Shown: positions 32,361 through 44,071 of the stretch, one piece after another
How the letters are laid out: the number at the start of each line of letters is the position of its first letter
How positions within the stretch are numbered: the first letter of the stretch is position 1
From: Pyropia yezoensis
Taxonomy: Eukaryota; Rhodophyta; Bangiophyceae; Bangiales; Bangiaceae
NCBI GenBank assembly: GCA_009829735.1
Contig: CM020618.1
Span: 11,561,119-11,625,118 of the forward strand
Reading direction: 5' to 3'
DNA length: 64,000 bases
Program-made: the position numbers and the translations under genes
Notes under the pieces: generated by a model
What the model saw: only the letters and a program-made list of their open reading frames with translations
Databases searched by the model: none
What the model was told of the DNA's origin: nothing

Positions 32361-33003
32361 TGTGGGGGTTTACCGCACCCCTCGAACTAGGGGCATCCCC
32401 CTTCAGGGGGAGGCGGATCGTGGCGACCTCTGCCCCTGACCAATCGGGGGCAGGAGGGCGTCGCTCCTCCCCCGGGAGGGGCATGCCACGTCATCCTCGC
32501 CGGATCCCCCCATGAATGGGGGGGGGGGAGATAAGATAATATCGGGTAGAGCGATTACGCCCTCCCGATTGGAATTGGCCTTCTGGCCAGTGAAGGGAAG
32601 TTACCTTGGGCGGGCTACTTCCGCCCCAATCTGGCTGAGATTTAGTGAGATCCCTCCACTGAGCGTGTTTTGCGTGGAGAGATGTGTTGGAGGGCTCTGA
32701 GTGTTTTGATTGGGTGTTTAGTGTAGGGAGTGTTGGCCCGCACTCCGGGGTCCCACAGGGGGCCCTGGACCGGCGGGCCAAAGAGGGATATCTGCGCGTG
32801 GGGCTGTGCCCGTCGCTTCCCCCTCACAAAAAATCAACCTTGCGTTACCCTCGTGTTCCCCGTCCCGGACGCTTCCACCTTTGCGTGGAGCTTTACGTTC
32901 CGGCGGTTCTGACTCCAGGGTTTATACCCCGGGTTCCCCACCATCTCCTTCAGGAGGGTAAGGTACCCCGTTGGTGTAGGCTTACGCCCAGATAACCACC
33001 ACA
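32361..33003 (+). repeat. 3' LTR
   Basis: 643 bp, about 98% identical to the 5' LTR and followed by the ACCAC duplication (33004-33008). Confidence 0.9.
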
Positions 33004-33333
33004 ACCACGCACCACTGCCGCTACATTTCCAACAGCAAGGCCGTTCCGTTCCTGGACCAGTCCGCAGTTCCTTATCAGCGATCTCATTTGCCTTCCGCCG
33101 GGTGGACTGCAGCTGTTGATGTTCTCCAAGCTGTCTTCCCCCCATGTTACGCCGTGATCAGACAGAACGGTGGCAACGCTATTGGGGGCTAACAGTTCCT
33201 GGGGATGGTGTGGTGGCGACTGGCTCTCAACAGTTCTTCCCCCCCTCCATCCACCCTGTGACTTCTGGTGCCGATCTCCTGGGCTGCATCTCCACTGCCC
33301 ACTCCTGTGAAAGACTTCACAGGGCGGCAGCAA
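33004..33333 (-). pseudogene. Upstream half of an ORF split by the Ty3 element
   Basis: This minus-strand frame (QELLAPNSVATVLSDHGVTW...RNGLAVGNVAAVVRG) runs to the insertion border and continues in frame at 24463 when one ACCAC copy is removed, giving about 201 codons. There is no ATG at its upstream end (stop codon at 33336-33334), so a 5' exon may be missing. The function is not recognised. Confidence 0.4.
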
Positions 33334-34165
33334 TCATCGCCATGATGGCGGCGGTCGTGGCCAGCGGCAATTTACCCGTTTTTTATTGTCTTCGTTGCAA
33401 TGATTACCTCGTTTTTTTGTATGTCTTGTATGAAGATGTCCATGCTGGCGATGGTCTGGTCGGCGCTTCGTATCAAAGTGCGCCTTCCGAAGGTTATACT
33501 GGTCTTCTTTCTTCTTCATCCTCCTCACTGGAAATATCACAGGTCCCTCCATTCTTCTTGAACAGACTCACTTCCGATGACCATCCCAGCCTGCGCTGAA
33601 ACGCACAGTGCAACGTTACCTGCATCACTTTGGGTGGCATCCGAGAATGCTTCGGGAAGCGACTTGCCCGAGATGAGCTCCATGCCTGAGTGTTCAGGTG
33701 CGGGAGTTTGTCATGTGAGAGAGGACTTGGCGCTGGGTCTTTTGTGAGGCATCAGGCATCAGGGAGAGGTTCGGCACAAAACAGCCCGGCAGGAACCAGC
33801 CTCGCGGCACAACACAATATTTCGGCACGAAATGCGACTCTCGGGAAAGCGCCGAAAGCACGTCTTCGGCGTAATACGAAACCTCAACGCGAAGGCTTCC
33901 GTTGCGCGGTGCGTGGATTGCCGCGGTGTGGTAACGACCGTCTCCACGCGTGCACTCCTGGTGCGCCCTTTGCGTTTGGCGCAGAGATCGTTTGGCGTGC
34001 GCCGTGACGCCGGCTTTGTCCAGTCATCTCGTCATCTTCAGCTTGCCGCGTGGGCCACCTGCAAGCACGGGAGCGCCGTGCCTGACGACGGTCTTTTCCA
34101 CGGCTTGTGCGACGAAGCCCCTGTACTGTGCTGCGAGGGGCGCGCGTCGACCCCGCACATTTCGC
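33334..34165. other. 5' flank of the SWIM/Ulp1 gene with TTCGGCAC motifs
   Basis: No gene is supported. Motif copies TTCGGCACAA (33770-33779) and TTCGGCACGA (33821-33830) and the related CTCGCGGCACAA lie within 400 bp of the ATG at 34166. A promoter or transposase-binding role is inferred. Confidence 0.4.
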
Positions 34166-37100
34166 ATGGCTGATGAACCGCGGAGAGGGCGGCCTTCTCG
34201 CTCTTCTTTCCTTCACGACGCGACCGTTATCTCTGAGGACCCGGACGACATCTTCGTTTCGGCAGCCGGGCGGTCGGACACTTCTGTGGACGCTGACGTG
34301 AATCAGTCATTTTCCGACGCGTCCGAGGACGGAGCTGATCATTTGGGTGGAGGAGGTGGGGAAGACGGTGAGCGTGGTGATCGAGCAGAAGGAGGTGCTG
34401 GACCTGCGTGCGGTGATGCGGCACACGAAGCCGCTGGTCCTGCGCTCGACGAGGCGGCAGATGGTGCAATTGACCCAGTAGTCGAGGATGGTGCAAACGG
34501 AGCCGCTGGCGATGAAGCCGATGAACAGGGCGGGGCTGCGCCTGGAGGAGGTTTAGGAGGAGACTCCCAAGACCACGCCAACGCCGGCGGTGTGGACGGA
34601 GCTGGGGTCGGCGTCGTTGGGGCGCCTGAAACAGACGGCCAGGAAGGAGAGGACGGTGGAGACGACGGCGCGGGCGGGGGATCCGATGCGGGCGACGATG
34701 ACGGGACACTTTGAGCAGAGAGTGGCGAAGACGACGTTGGAGGCCTAGGAGGTCAAGGAGTAGCTGGTGGAGAAGATCCAGGTGGCGCGGGCGGGTCTGA
34801 CGATGGGAACGCAGTCGGCGACGGACCGGACGCGCCGCCGCGCCGGAGGCGCCTCCGTCGCATTCAGCGACCTCGGCGGTCGCCATTCACTCCGGAAGAG
34901 CTCAAGGAGTGGTTTGCCTTTGAGCTTCGCGTACTGTTGGAAGTTGACGCTCGCGTTGCTGGGAACGTGTTGGAAAGCAGAATCCAAGGGGCAGGTGTCA
35001 GCTGCGGTGGGGCCTTCGTCACTATTGAGGCAGGTGAGTACATTGTTACGTGGGGATCGCTCGTCAATGGGCACGTTATCGTGCTGTGCTCGTGCGGTGG
35101 GGTCCTTGGACGCGGAGCACCTGCGCCTGGGGTTGAGGTGGAGCATCCAGAGCTGCTTCTTGCCATGGGTAAGGAAAGCTCCTGTCGACACGCGGCGGCT
35201 CTCCGGCAGGCGTACTGTGACGTTTCTTCTGACACCGCCGTTGGCAGTCTGGAGGCCTTGTTTCAACTATACCCAAGCTTGAGCGGACGTGCGGTCCCCG
35301 ACGACGACGACGATTGGGCGGACGATGAGGACGACGACGACCCTCGTGCCTACAAGGTTGGGAACTACGGCCGCAAGTCAGATCTTCCTGTCTACGCTGT
35401 GCTGTACGAGGGCGCATGGGCTCCAGTCGTCGCCAAGCCCAGAGGGAAGCGGCAGAGGCTGGCATTTTGCTTCCAGCTGTCTTGCGCGGCTCACGCGTGG
35501 TCGTGCATTCACGCCAAGACAATCAACAGGCTTCGACGCGAGGAAGAAGGCTCTGGCAGCGGGGAAGGCAGCCATGCTGCGTCCAGTCTTGGTGGTGGAA
35601 GCGACGAGCAGTCAAGCGAAGAGAGCGAAGGGGAGAATGCGGCCGCAGAGCAAGAGGCAGAAGTAGCCGCGGCAGACGCGGCGATGATGGCGAACCGAGC
35701 ACTCAAGCCGCGCCGGAGAGCCCGGAACATGTTTCCCTGCCGCGGAGAAGTGGCTATGTGCACGACGTACCACACGGAGTGTGACCTCCAGCGTGAGGCT
35801 GGAATTTTTCCACGAATGCTGGAAGGCGTCTTCGTCGAGGAGATATGCTTCTCCTGTAGCGCCGCGCGTGGTCAGGCGACATTGTCGCAGCGGCAGGCGG
35901 AACTGTACACAGTGCGCGGCAGAATGCTCATCACTCTGGCAGACTGGATCTGCGGTGACGGCCAACCTGTTGGCTACGATGGCGCGGAGGACGCCTTGTT
36001 TGTGTACGAGCCCCGGACGGTGTACACCCGAGTGTTTCTGGACGCTATCCTGGAAACGTGCGTCATCGGGCGGACCACAATGTCTGCAGCGGCCGAGTTG
36101 TGGACCAGCACTCTGCGCAATTCTGCGGCGTACGAGGAAGGTGAGTTTGGTCCAGCGCGACAAGTTCTGTCAGGGGCGTGCGGCGAGTACTCTGACACGC
36201 TGATTGTCCCTGACTTGACTTTTACCTGCACGCGCTGCGGTGAAGATGGGGCGGGGGGCGGGTCGTTCTCTTGCGTGCTATGCGACGGGCAGGTGTTGTC
36301 GGTGCTAGCCGATCACATTGTGGCTATGCGTCGGCCAGGGCAAAATTGCCCGCGTGCCCCCATGCCCATTACCTTCGCTTGCGCCGTGCGGAACGCCGTA
36401 GTCCGGGCCGTCATCCGACGTCGAGTGCGGGCTGCAGTCAGCGGCGCTACGCCACTGTCGGCGCGAGAGCGGGAGCAGTACCGCACGTTTGCTGCCGCGA
36501 CCGAGAACGGGCCGCCACTGCCTCCCCCATTGCCCAACGGTGAGGAAGAGGGTGGTCGGACCCGAGAGGATTCGGAAACCGCTTTACTTTGGGCGGCCTC
36601 TCATCTCTTCTCCACGTTCTTCGTCATCCGCGATGCGGCGGAATTGGCACACGAGAGTGGAGAGGCAAACTCGGGCAGCGTGGCGAGTGACGCCGCCGAG
36701 GAAGCTGGAACAACATCGGGGGACGACGATGCCGCGGACTCTGGTGGAGACCCAAGCTCCGACGAGGAGCCAATGGACGCTGACGATTTTGGCGTCATGC
36801 AGGAGTGGCGCTTGTTGGACACTGCGCACGCCGACGTCGTCGAGGCGCCGGACGCCGACGTTGGAGCCCAAGCTGTTATTGCACCCCTTGTCGGCGTCCT
36901 CGGCGCTGAAGCAGGTACACCCCCGCTCTTCTTGAGCACACCAAGCCCGGCCGGCACGCCTCCGCCAAACCCAGATACTGGCGATGAAGAGGATCCCCTG
37001 CAGTTTTTGCTCTCTGCTCCACAAGAGGCGGAAAGGCAGGCGGCGAAGGCAGCTGGTCCGCTGACTGCCGATGAGTGGAGCGTTCCCCTCAGCATGATTG

Positions 37101-37922
37101 AGAGCGTCGCGGACGGAGCCGCGCCAAGCGCCTACTGCGTTTTCGTGGACCCCGCGGAGTTTCACTCCGCACTGACGCTCAAGGCGGTCGAAGCGACGAG
37201 TGCTGTCGTCGCTTGGTCTTTTGTGCAAGCAAGACGCAGGAACCTTCGCCCGAGGTCGCGCGGTGCCTCAGCAGCTGGAGAGGACGACTTTATATTGAGA
37301 GTTGGTCGCGTCCCTCTGAAGCGTGGCGACATCCGACGTATCCTGCCGGGGGAGTGGCTGACAGACCAGGTGATGAACGCATTTTGTGGAGCTGCTACCT
37401 TATCATCGTTGTGGACCTGGTGCGGGGACTGGGGGTGCTGGCGCTCCAGGGCGGTTCTACTTTTTTAACTCGTACTTCTACTCGTTGATGAACCAGCATG
37501 GGAGGTACCAGTACGCTGCGGTACGGCGGTGGACTTCGAACCAGAACGTGCTGGACTGCGAGACTGTGTTCATACCTGTCAACGTGGGTAACAACCACTG
37601 GGTGTTGTGCGTGGTGGAATGGAGCAAAGGTGTAGTGGGAGTGTATGACTCGCTTGGGAGCAGCCTCGCCGCCGGAAACAACGTTGCCAAGTGGGTCGCC
37701 GACGAGGCGAGCACGAAGGGTCTCCCTGCCCAGACGATCGTAGTGGAGGAGCGGACCTGCATTCAGCAGCCGAACGGCGACGACTGCGGCGTCTTTGTGT
37801 GTATGTGTATGGAGCTGCTTGCCAGGGACATGTCTGTCCTCGACTTATCGCCCTTGAGGGGGAAGTACTACCGGCGCCGCATTGCTGCTCAAATTCTCAG
37901 CAAGCAGCTGCTCGGCGGGTGA
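34166..37922 (+). pseudogene. SWIM zinc-finger / Cys-cluster / Ulp1-type (C48) protease gene, disrupted
   Basis: One frame runs from ATG 34166 (MADEPRRGRPSRSSFLHDA) to 37468, with an in-frame TGA at 34712-34714. RSPFTPEELKEWFAFELRVLL precedes a SWIM finger (VLCSCGG...SSCRHAAAL). Then come Cys clusters (FPCRGEVAMCTTYHTEC, ICFSC) and a zinc-ribbon-like TFTCTRCGED...FSCVLCDGQ, which resembles the Cys clusters of KDZ-associated proteins. From GDIRRILPGEWLTDQVMNAF an Ulp1 domain begins. A one-base frame change at the TTTT run (37382-37385) moves its remainder (RFYFFNSYFYSLM, NNHWVLCVVEW with catalytic His, VYDSL with Asp, IQQPNGDDCGVFVC with Gln and Cys) into the frame ending at 37922. Ulp1 enzymes remove SUMO-like modifiers. 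The full catalytic triad survives, so only the frame is broken. Confidence 0.8.
34340..34840 (-). other. Possible captured gene fragment antisense to the N-terminal spacer of the SWIM/Ulp1 gene
   Basis: On the minus strand this stretch reads with strongly C-ending codons (AAC, TTC, GTC, ATC, TCC) and a varied protein-like composition (SNVVFATLCSKCPVIVARIG; LFIGFIASGSVCTILDYWV), broken by two stops. The plus-strand frame here is almost pure G-starting codons (Asp/Glu/Gly/Ala/Val), as expected of a shadow. The family is not identified; a membrane-protein fragment is likely from the hydrophobicity. Confidence 0.35.
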
Positions 37923-39967
37923 GAGTGAGTCCTCTCCTTTTACTGCGCTTCTTCTGATAGTGAATACAAGAGCGTGTTGCTGAGACGGACTGGCCGCACA
38001 TACGAGTGCGTGCTGCTTATGGTACAGGACGAGGACCACAGGCCCCCTGACGTACCGCGCGCGGGTTCTCGGAGCCACCGCCGCCCGGGAGCCCGCAGGG
38101 GCCGCGGTGGTGCTGGCTGCCGCACCGAGGCAGTCCAAGGAGGCGGCCGCAGAGACAGCGCCGGCGGTGGCGGCAACCGGCCGGCGGTGACGGCAGCGAA
38201 AGCGGCGGTTGTGGCGGTGGCGGTGGCAGCGTCGGCAGAGGCGGCAGTTGTGGCGCGCGAGACTACAAGCGGCGTCGGCGACGTTCCGTGGCGTGCCCCT
38301 TGTGTGACGCGCGCACATTCCGCCGGAGCTGGGCGGCGCACACGGGCGCAGCGACTGTACTTCATCGCTCGTCACCCCGCTGGAGACGCTGTAGACGCTG
38401 CGCAGGACGCGTGGGCGGCGGCGGCGGTGGTAGTGGCGTGCCTATCGTGTGGCGCGCTCACGGTGCGGGAAAAGGGGTATTTGACCGTCCCCTGGGGCCG
38501 GTGCAAGGAGGCGTACCGCATCCGCCGTTTGACCCTATCGCCTTCCGCCGCCGTTTGGGAGCCCGGCGGCGGCGCCGTCGCCGCAGGCGTCCGAGCCCTG
38601 CCGCGACTCACTAACATTGGACGCTTCCTGGTCAGAGGATGCCGGACTGACTGCAATGGGCGCCGCGCTGGCGGCCAGTTTTTGACTTTCGTGTCTTCTT
38701 GGTGTCCTGCCTCCCCTGTTCGGCGGCACCGGCGCTACCCGGACTGGTCGCCGTCCTCCCTCTACTTTTCTTGAAGGACATGCAAACCACGGCGTTGTGC
38801 GGTCCCACGACACTGCACCGGTTCGCATGCCCGCCCTTCTCCCGGCACGAGCGCTTCATGTCGCGGGGTGTGGGGGGGGGGGTCACGCGGTTTCCCATGT
38901 GGAGGAAGAGAGTGCTTCGGCGTGCTCGTAGCAGCTGAGAGGGCAATTACGGTTGTACTCGTTCACGTACACTTCATCAACATCCGCTCGTGTGTACCCC
39001 TTTTAAAAGCTCGTTCTCTTGGGCGTTCAGCGCAGAAGTGTCCTGGAGGTCGCGTGAGTGGGCGCCGGCTGTGCTTTGTGACTTGAGTGAGGTCGCATCC
39101 TTGACGTGGAACACTAGTGCTTGAATCGGCACAATCGTATTATGCCGAAGTGTCAGCAAATCGACTTCCGCGAAGTACATCGGCAGGAATCGTATCGTGC
39201 CGAAATTGTCGAGGACGTAGATGCCAAACCGGCCGAGGGGTCCCGAAATAAGCTGTGGTTAGCCGGCGCCTAGGCCGTTGCCGCTGCCCACCAATGCGGC
39301 CCGCGCAGAGGGGCATAAAAAGGCGGGCAGCCGCAGCGGCCGGGAGTTGGACAGGCATCCCGCCATAGGGGTCGCATCCGCCCTTCATACGTCGCAACCC
39401 TTGGCGGTAATCCGGCCGCGCGACCACGTAGAGATACGAGGGGGTACGGGAGGTGTGCAGCTGCCGCACCTGGGGTGGCCACTACTGCGGGCGGCAACCC
39501 ATACAGCGGAGCCTCTGCGACTACCTCCCGTACTTCCCACGCCACCCCCGCCACTTCCGTAGGGGAGGGTTCGAGACCTGGGCACGCAGTGGTCCTCGCT
39601 CTTTCCCGACTCTAGCACTTCACTGGGATTTCCAGGACGCCACGGACCTGCATGTGGCCACGCGCATCGTTGCTCTCTGCAACTCTCGTTCGTCCATCGT
39701 GCGAGCCCCTTGTCGCCCGGCCCCCCTCCGCTGGGTCGCGCGCTCCCCCTCCACTGGGACTCCCGCCTCCTTCGGGGTCGGTCACGTGCTCCCGCGCTAC
39801 TTGGTCGCCCGCCCCTTCCAAGGCTGGGCCCCGTTCCCCTCTTTCATCTCCCACCCCTTGGTGACGACCTCCTCCCTGTCGCTTGGACGCGCTCACTTCC
39901 TTCGTGCTCCGCCCCACTTGGGCGACATCCTTCCCGTACCCCTCCCCCTGGAAAAACTCCCTGTGCA
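37923..39967. other. Intergenic part of the giant element
   Basis: Several overlapping frames (for example 37974-38774 plus, which lacks an ATG, and 37845-38375 minus) are Ala/Arg-rich without domains. A possible zinc-finger-like CPLCDARTFRRSWAAH near 38296 is too short to call. TCGGCACAAT (39126-39135) with ATGCCGAAG (39142-39150), and TCGTGCCGAA (39195-39204), are motif copies. Pyrimidine-rich sequence (39660-39960) precedes the ORF at 39968. Confidence 0.35.
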
Positions 39968-40468
39968 ATGTCGGTCACGCATACGTGGTGGAGCGGGCGT
40001 TTCCTGCCGGGGGAATGCGTCCGCGCGAGGCGCCGCAACGCAGGCTTCAAAGCGGGGTACATCCCTCGAGTGGAGACCCCGATGATAGCGAGCCGTAGGG
40101 GCACTCTGCGTGAGGGTTTTGTACTTGTCTGTGTTCGGGCGCGCGACCGGCGGTCAAGAGTGGTACGCGCGTTCAAGGCCAGTCGAGTGCGGGTCCAGAG
40201 AGTATCTCGGCTTGCACTGCGTATGCAGGTGACTCTTAGCCGAGGGGTGTCATTGGCGGAGGAGTCCGACACGGAGCAGATTGTTGGGGTTTCGATGGCC
40301 ATGGACGTGCCCGAGAGCGGAGGCACGGACGCGGACGCCAGCGGCGGTGGCGGTGACAGCGGACTGAACATGCCAGCCTGTGATGCTCTGGCAGCTGTCG
40401 AAGCCGCAGGCGATGCGCAGACGCGTCCTGATGACGATGAAGCTCCCGCTCATGGTTTTCAGCAGTAG
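39968..40468 (+). CDS. Hypothetical protein of the giant element
   Basis: A 166-residue frame from ATG 39968 (MSVTHTWWSGRFLPGECVRA) after a pyrimidine-rich leader. The first half is Arg-rich (VCVRARDRRSRVVRAFKASR), the second half acidic and Gly/Asp-rich (SLAEESDTEQIVGVSMAMD, TRPDDDEAPAHGFQQ). No family is recognised. The change of charge is typical of small accessory proteins of large elements, but it could also be a fragment. Motif clusters lie upstream (39126-39204) and downstream (40991-41080). Confidence 0.35.
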   Translation: MSVTHTWWSGRFLPGECVRARRRNAGFKAGYIPRVETPMIASRRGTLREGFVLVCVRARDRRSRVVRAFKASRVRVQRVSRLALRMQVTLSRGVSLAEESDTEQIVGVSMAMDVPESGGTDADASGGGGDSGLNMPACDALAAVEAAGDAQTRPDDDEAPAHGFQQ

Positions 40469-43234
40469 TTGAAGAGCTCTTGCGGCGCTGGTGGCCACAA
40501 CGGCTTCGGCCGTGCTTGTGTGTCGCCGTGTGTTGGTCTGATGAGATTGGTCGTATGAAGGGCTTAGCTCATCTTCCTTCATGCCATGGCGTGTTGGTCT
40601 GTGGCGAGCGCGATATAATGTTTATACGTTTCTCGTTGCGAGCGCATCTCTTGTGCCTCTGGTTAGTACGCTCTATGATTTTAGAAAGGCTGCGCAGTCT
40701 GACCTTCTTGTCCTCTGTCCATCAATCTTCGTCTGAGACCTCGCAGCGCTTTGACGTCGACGTTTATCACAGCCGTCCGGCTTCAGCGCACAGTGTGGGG
40801 CGTACGAGCCACACTGTTGCTCTCATTGCGCTCGTCCGGCGTGTAAAGAGTTAAAGCACATGTGATTTCCGGCAGTATGTGTACGGAGCAGCTGGTTGTG
40901 ACGGAGGTGCGTGCGACACTCCGGTCTTCACCGGAGTGGGCCACTCCATCCTAGGATGGCAGCGCGAGAACCTGCATTGTTCTGTTCGAATCGGCACGAA
41001 CATACAGTGCCGAAGTGTGAACAACCGGGATTGTCTAATCACGCGATCGCACCAATTCGGCGTGAAGCACTTCATGCCGACACGGCACAGAGGACCGATG
41101 CGGGGTGTGCCGGGCAGCACCCTCCCGAGCACTTCTCCCTGCGGCAGGCGCACTCGTCTGGGGAGACCAGTGACAGCCCTGTGGCTCCTGCATCTTCCCC
41201 TCCGTCCTCCAGAGTTGTCCAACAGAAGCGGCACGCCATCCAGGTGGGTACGCACAGAGATGTCAAGGAACTGAGCGGCATGGCGGCGCGCCCGCAGTAG
41301 GCGTCCGCCGGCTCGCGGGCCACGCCGCGCTGCGGGGAGAATGCCTGTGGGAGCAGCTGCGCTGGAGGACTGTAAAGAGGCTACATACGAAGAAGAAGTT
41401 GGGAAAGTGGGTACCGATGGGCGCAGCTACGAGGCCGCCGGGGTGGTCACAACGGGTGGCAGTGCGCCCGTGTTCTGGGTCCATACGGCAGGTATCCCGG
41501 AGGCGGCGGCGGCAGTGGCGGTCGTCGAACCTGTCGAGACCCGTTGGAGAGGAGTGGCTAAGGCGGTCGTTGGGGGGAAGCTCGTGAGAGGGCTCCGGGC
41601 ACTCGAGAGGTAGGTCGCCTTTCTTGCGGCGTGAAGGAATTGTGCGGCGCCCCGGCTCCGTCAGACTCTGCCACCCGCCCCGGGCGCTGTATGCAGCGAC
41701 TGTTGACCAGAAGAACTCTCCGGGAGGATGAGTGGCCTGCAAGGCACAATGCTTTTTTTCGGCAACGACCTCCAGAGTGCGATACGCGCTCATGATGAGC
41801 CCCCTTGACGATTCGGCAGGTCATGATGAGCTGCCTAATCTTCACGAGAAGACCGTCACGGGCTCCGGACGGGCCTCGGTGGAGGCGACATGCGACCTCC
41901 CCGAGCACGCGCAGGTGCGCCTCAGCACAGGCGAGTTCGCCAAAAAATGGATGCTGAGCAAGTGAACAGCAAGGGACTAGCGGCAGAGTGCACGCAGCTT
42001 CGAGCGACCTGGTACGTTGCGTAGAACAACGCTCAAGGACCGTGGCGAATGACAGACAGGGTCGGTGCTGGATTTCTGTGCGTGGCCCGGCTTTGCAGCT
42101 CGTTTCAGGAGCGTCATTTCAGCTGCCACCCATGAAGCTAGCCTCGCCGGACACGCCACCGCGTTTACGGATCGACAGGCGGCCGTACCGTTCCGACACG
42201 TAGGCTATGTCTGAGTGCCTCAATTTGTCAGATATGAATGCATCTGATGCACACGAGCTCGTCTCAGCAACGCAGCCACCATCCGAAGGTTACTGCCATA
42301 GTGCTGTAAATAGTGCCGTCCGTTCCACAGTAGAGCCAGCGACCGGCGCGCCCCCCTCAGCCCAACAGACGCATACTGGCGCGAGATTGGCTTGCGTGCG
42401 CCACACCAGAGGAGAATGGATCTATGGCATTCCGCCCCCCCCTCATCGTGCCCCTTCTCCCCGCGCCTGCATGCCCAAGACGGCAATTCTGATCTTCCAT
42501 GCGGGCGCCCAACCCACTGCTGCGTCAGGCGGACCCGCGGGACTGTGCCTCTTTGGGCGCCGAGTTGGTGTGGACCCCTCTTGCCAAGCTCAGGGCATTT
42601 GAGGCTGTCCAGGGGAGCCGTCGGCATCCAGAGGGCGGCGGAGGCGCCAGCGGCACTGGGGCGTGTGTGCAGTGCAGCACGCTGAGACGGCTGCCGCGGC
42701 CGCCACCGCCTCCGCCGCCGCCTCCGCCACTACCACCGCCTCTGTCGCCGCCACTGCCTCCGCCGTCACCACGGGCACTTCCTGCAGCATTCGGTTTTGA
42801 CAAAGCATCACACTTGGAGCCTCCAGATGCACAGGGGTGGCAGGTGACACACGACAGAAAGGGGTGGGGAGAACAGTGCGACGTTGTGAGGACGCCATAC
42901 AAATGCTAAATTCGCGGCAGTCAGCCTGTGCCCTGACGGGCGTGGAGAGCGACGCAGAAGGGGCAGGGAGACAGAACAGCATATGACCCAGGTAACAGCA
43001 TCCATCAATTGTGGTCAGGAGTTTGGCTTCCACCCGATTGTAGTCACGCTGCGCTCCTCTCGATCTTTCCGCGACCCCCGACTTTCTGCACACCCGCTCC
43101 ACAGCGACCTTCTGCACACCCGCTTCACATCACACTTCTTTACCACTGCCTGGCTCCCCCCTCCCGTCTCACTACTCCAACCAGTTGTAAGCGCATCTCC
43201 GCTGTTCCCCTCCCCCATTCTCTGACGCTCAAGC
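40469..43234. other. Intergenic part of the giant element with motif palindromes
   Basis: Motif copies: TCGGCACGAA (40991-41000) with GTGCCGAAG (41007-41015), and the palindromic pair TTCGGCGTGAA / CTTCATGCCGA (41056-41080). Fragmentary frames look partly coding, for example 41341-41613 plus (90 residues, ATG present) and 41732-41965 plus, which ends ...LPEHAQVRLSTGEFAKKWML; neither matches a family I know. A CCG/CCT triplet tract lies at 42690-42775. Confidence 0.35.
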
Positions 43235-44071
43235 ATGTTCCGCCCAGCGCGGGCGGGCCTCGGGTGGGCTCCCCCGCGGAGGCTTCCGGCATACACTTGC
43301 CTTTCTGCCCCGGTTGTCGCAGAGCTCATGACGCTGCCGAAGATGGTCGCGGCGAGCGGTGGATGGCCGCTGGACTGTGTTCCTGTCCACCACTGGACCC
43401 AGGCAGAGCTGGAAGTCCTCCTGCACGTTGCTAACAAGGACGACTTGCTGGCGGCGGACGCTGCCGCATGCGGCACGTTTATAGCGCCGTCCACTGTTCA
43501 TGGTCGCAGGGTGTTTGCGGCGCGGCCTCTGCTTGAGGGGGAGCGTATCCTGCCTTTCTTCGGACAGCTGATGCACAAGGACCTCGACGCAACTGCGAGC
43601 TCCCCTAGCGCCGACAGCGTCATTTATGGGCCCAGCAGTCTCCCTCGGGCGCTGCGCTGTACTGCAACTGTGTGGCAGAAGACATCGTTGGAGCTCCGGA
43701 TGGATCGCTGCTTCTGGTCGCAGCGGCGGGCGCGCTTTGACCACTACTTCGTTGCAACGGAGCTCGCGACAAAGACGTCGTTTGCGACGTGGTCACCTAG
43801 CAGTCGCTCGTGTTGGGTTGTCCCCGCCTCCTTCTGTGCTGCGGGATTTGTTAATGACCACCGCGCTCACTACCTAAGCAACGCTCGCTTCTACCAGACT
43901 CACGACCCTGTGTCGGCGTCGTCCCAGCTCGTCGAGCCCGGCTTGTCGTACGTGTATGTGACGCAGACCATTGCCGCAGGTAAGGAGATCCTTGTGAACT
44001 ATGGGGACGCTTACAAGCACCTGCGCTTTGAGAGTCGTTTAGAGTTCGTGCGGGGTGCTTTGTGTGCTTGA
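43235..44071 (+). CDS. SET-domain protein (candidate lysine methyltransferase)
   Basis: A 278-residue intact frame from ATG 43235. SET-domain landmarks: VHGRRVFAARPLLEGERILPFFGQLM (start of SET, GxGVFA-like), then a long Ser/Arg-rich insert, FCAAGFVNDHRAHYLSNARFYQ (the position of the usual NHS/NC motif, here NDHR), and LSYVYVTQTIAAGKEILVNYGDAYK (GEEI..xYG motif with the catalytic Tyr). The NH pair of the canonical substrate/cofactor motif is altered to ND-H, so activity is uncertain. SET enzymes methylate histone or other lysines; a transposon could use one to shape local chromatin. It is the only sizeable gene in the element that I see without a lesion. A 500-N gap follows 375 bp downstream. 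Confidence 0.75.
   Translation: MFRPARAGLGWAPPRRLPAYTCLSAPVVAELMTLPKMVAASGGWPLDCVPVHHWTQAELEVLLHVANKDDLLAADAAACGTFIAPSTVHGRRVFAARPLLEGERILPFFGQLMHKDLDATASSPSADSVIYGPSSLPRALRCTATVWQKTSLELRMDRCFWSQRRARFDHYFVATELATKTSFATWSPSSRSCWVVPASFCAAGFVNDHRAHYLSNARFYQTHDPVSASSQLVEPGLSYVYVTQTIAAGKEILVNYGDAYKHLRFESRLEFVRGALCA

Larger units (their letters stand above)
24469..33003 (+). mobile_element. Ty3/gypsy LTR retrotransposon (chromovirus-like)
   Basis: 8.5-kb element with 642/643-bp LTRs that begin TGTGGGGG and end CCACCACA, a 5-bp target-site duplication, a gag gene with one in-frame TAG, and a pol gene in the order protease, reverse transcriptase, RNase H, integrase, chromodomain-like tail. The LTRs differ at about ten positions and one G-run length (about 1.6%), so the insertion is fairly recent. 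It lies inside the giant DNA element. Confidence 0.95.

Noticed and set aside
38288..38614. C2H2-like zinc finger (CPLCDARTFRRSWAAHTG)
   Set aside because: It has a single possible His ligand, and the rest of the frame is Arg/Gly low complexity. Not enough for a call.
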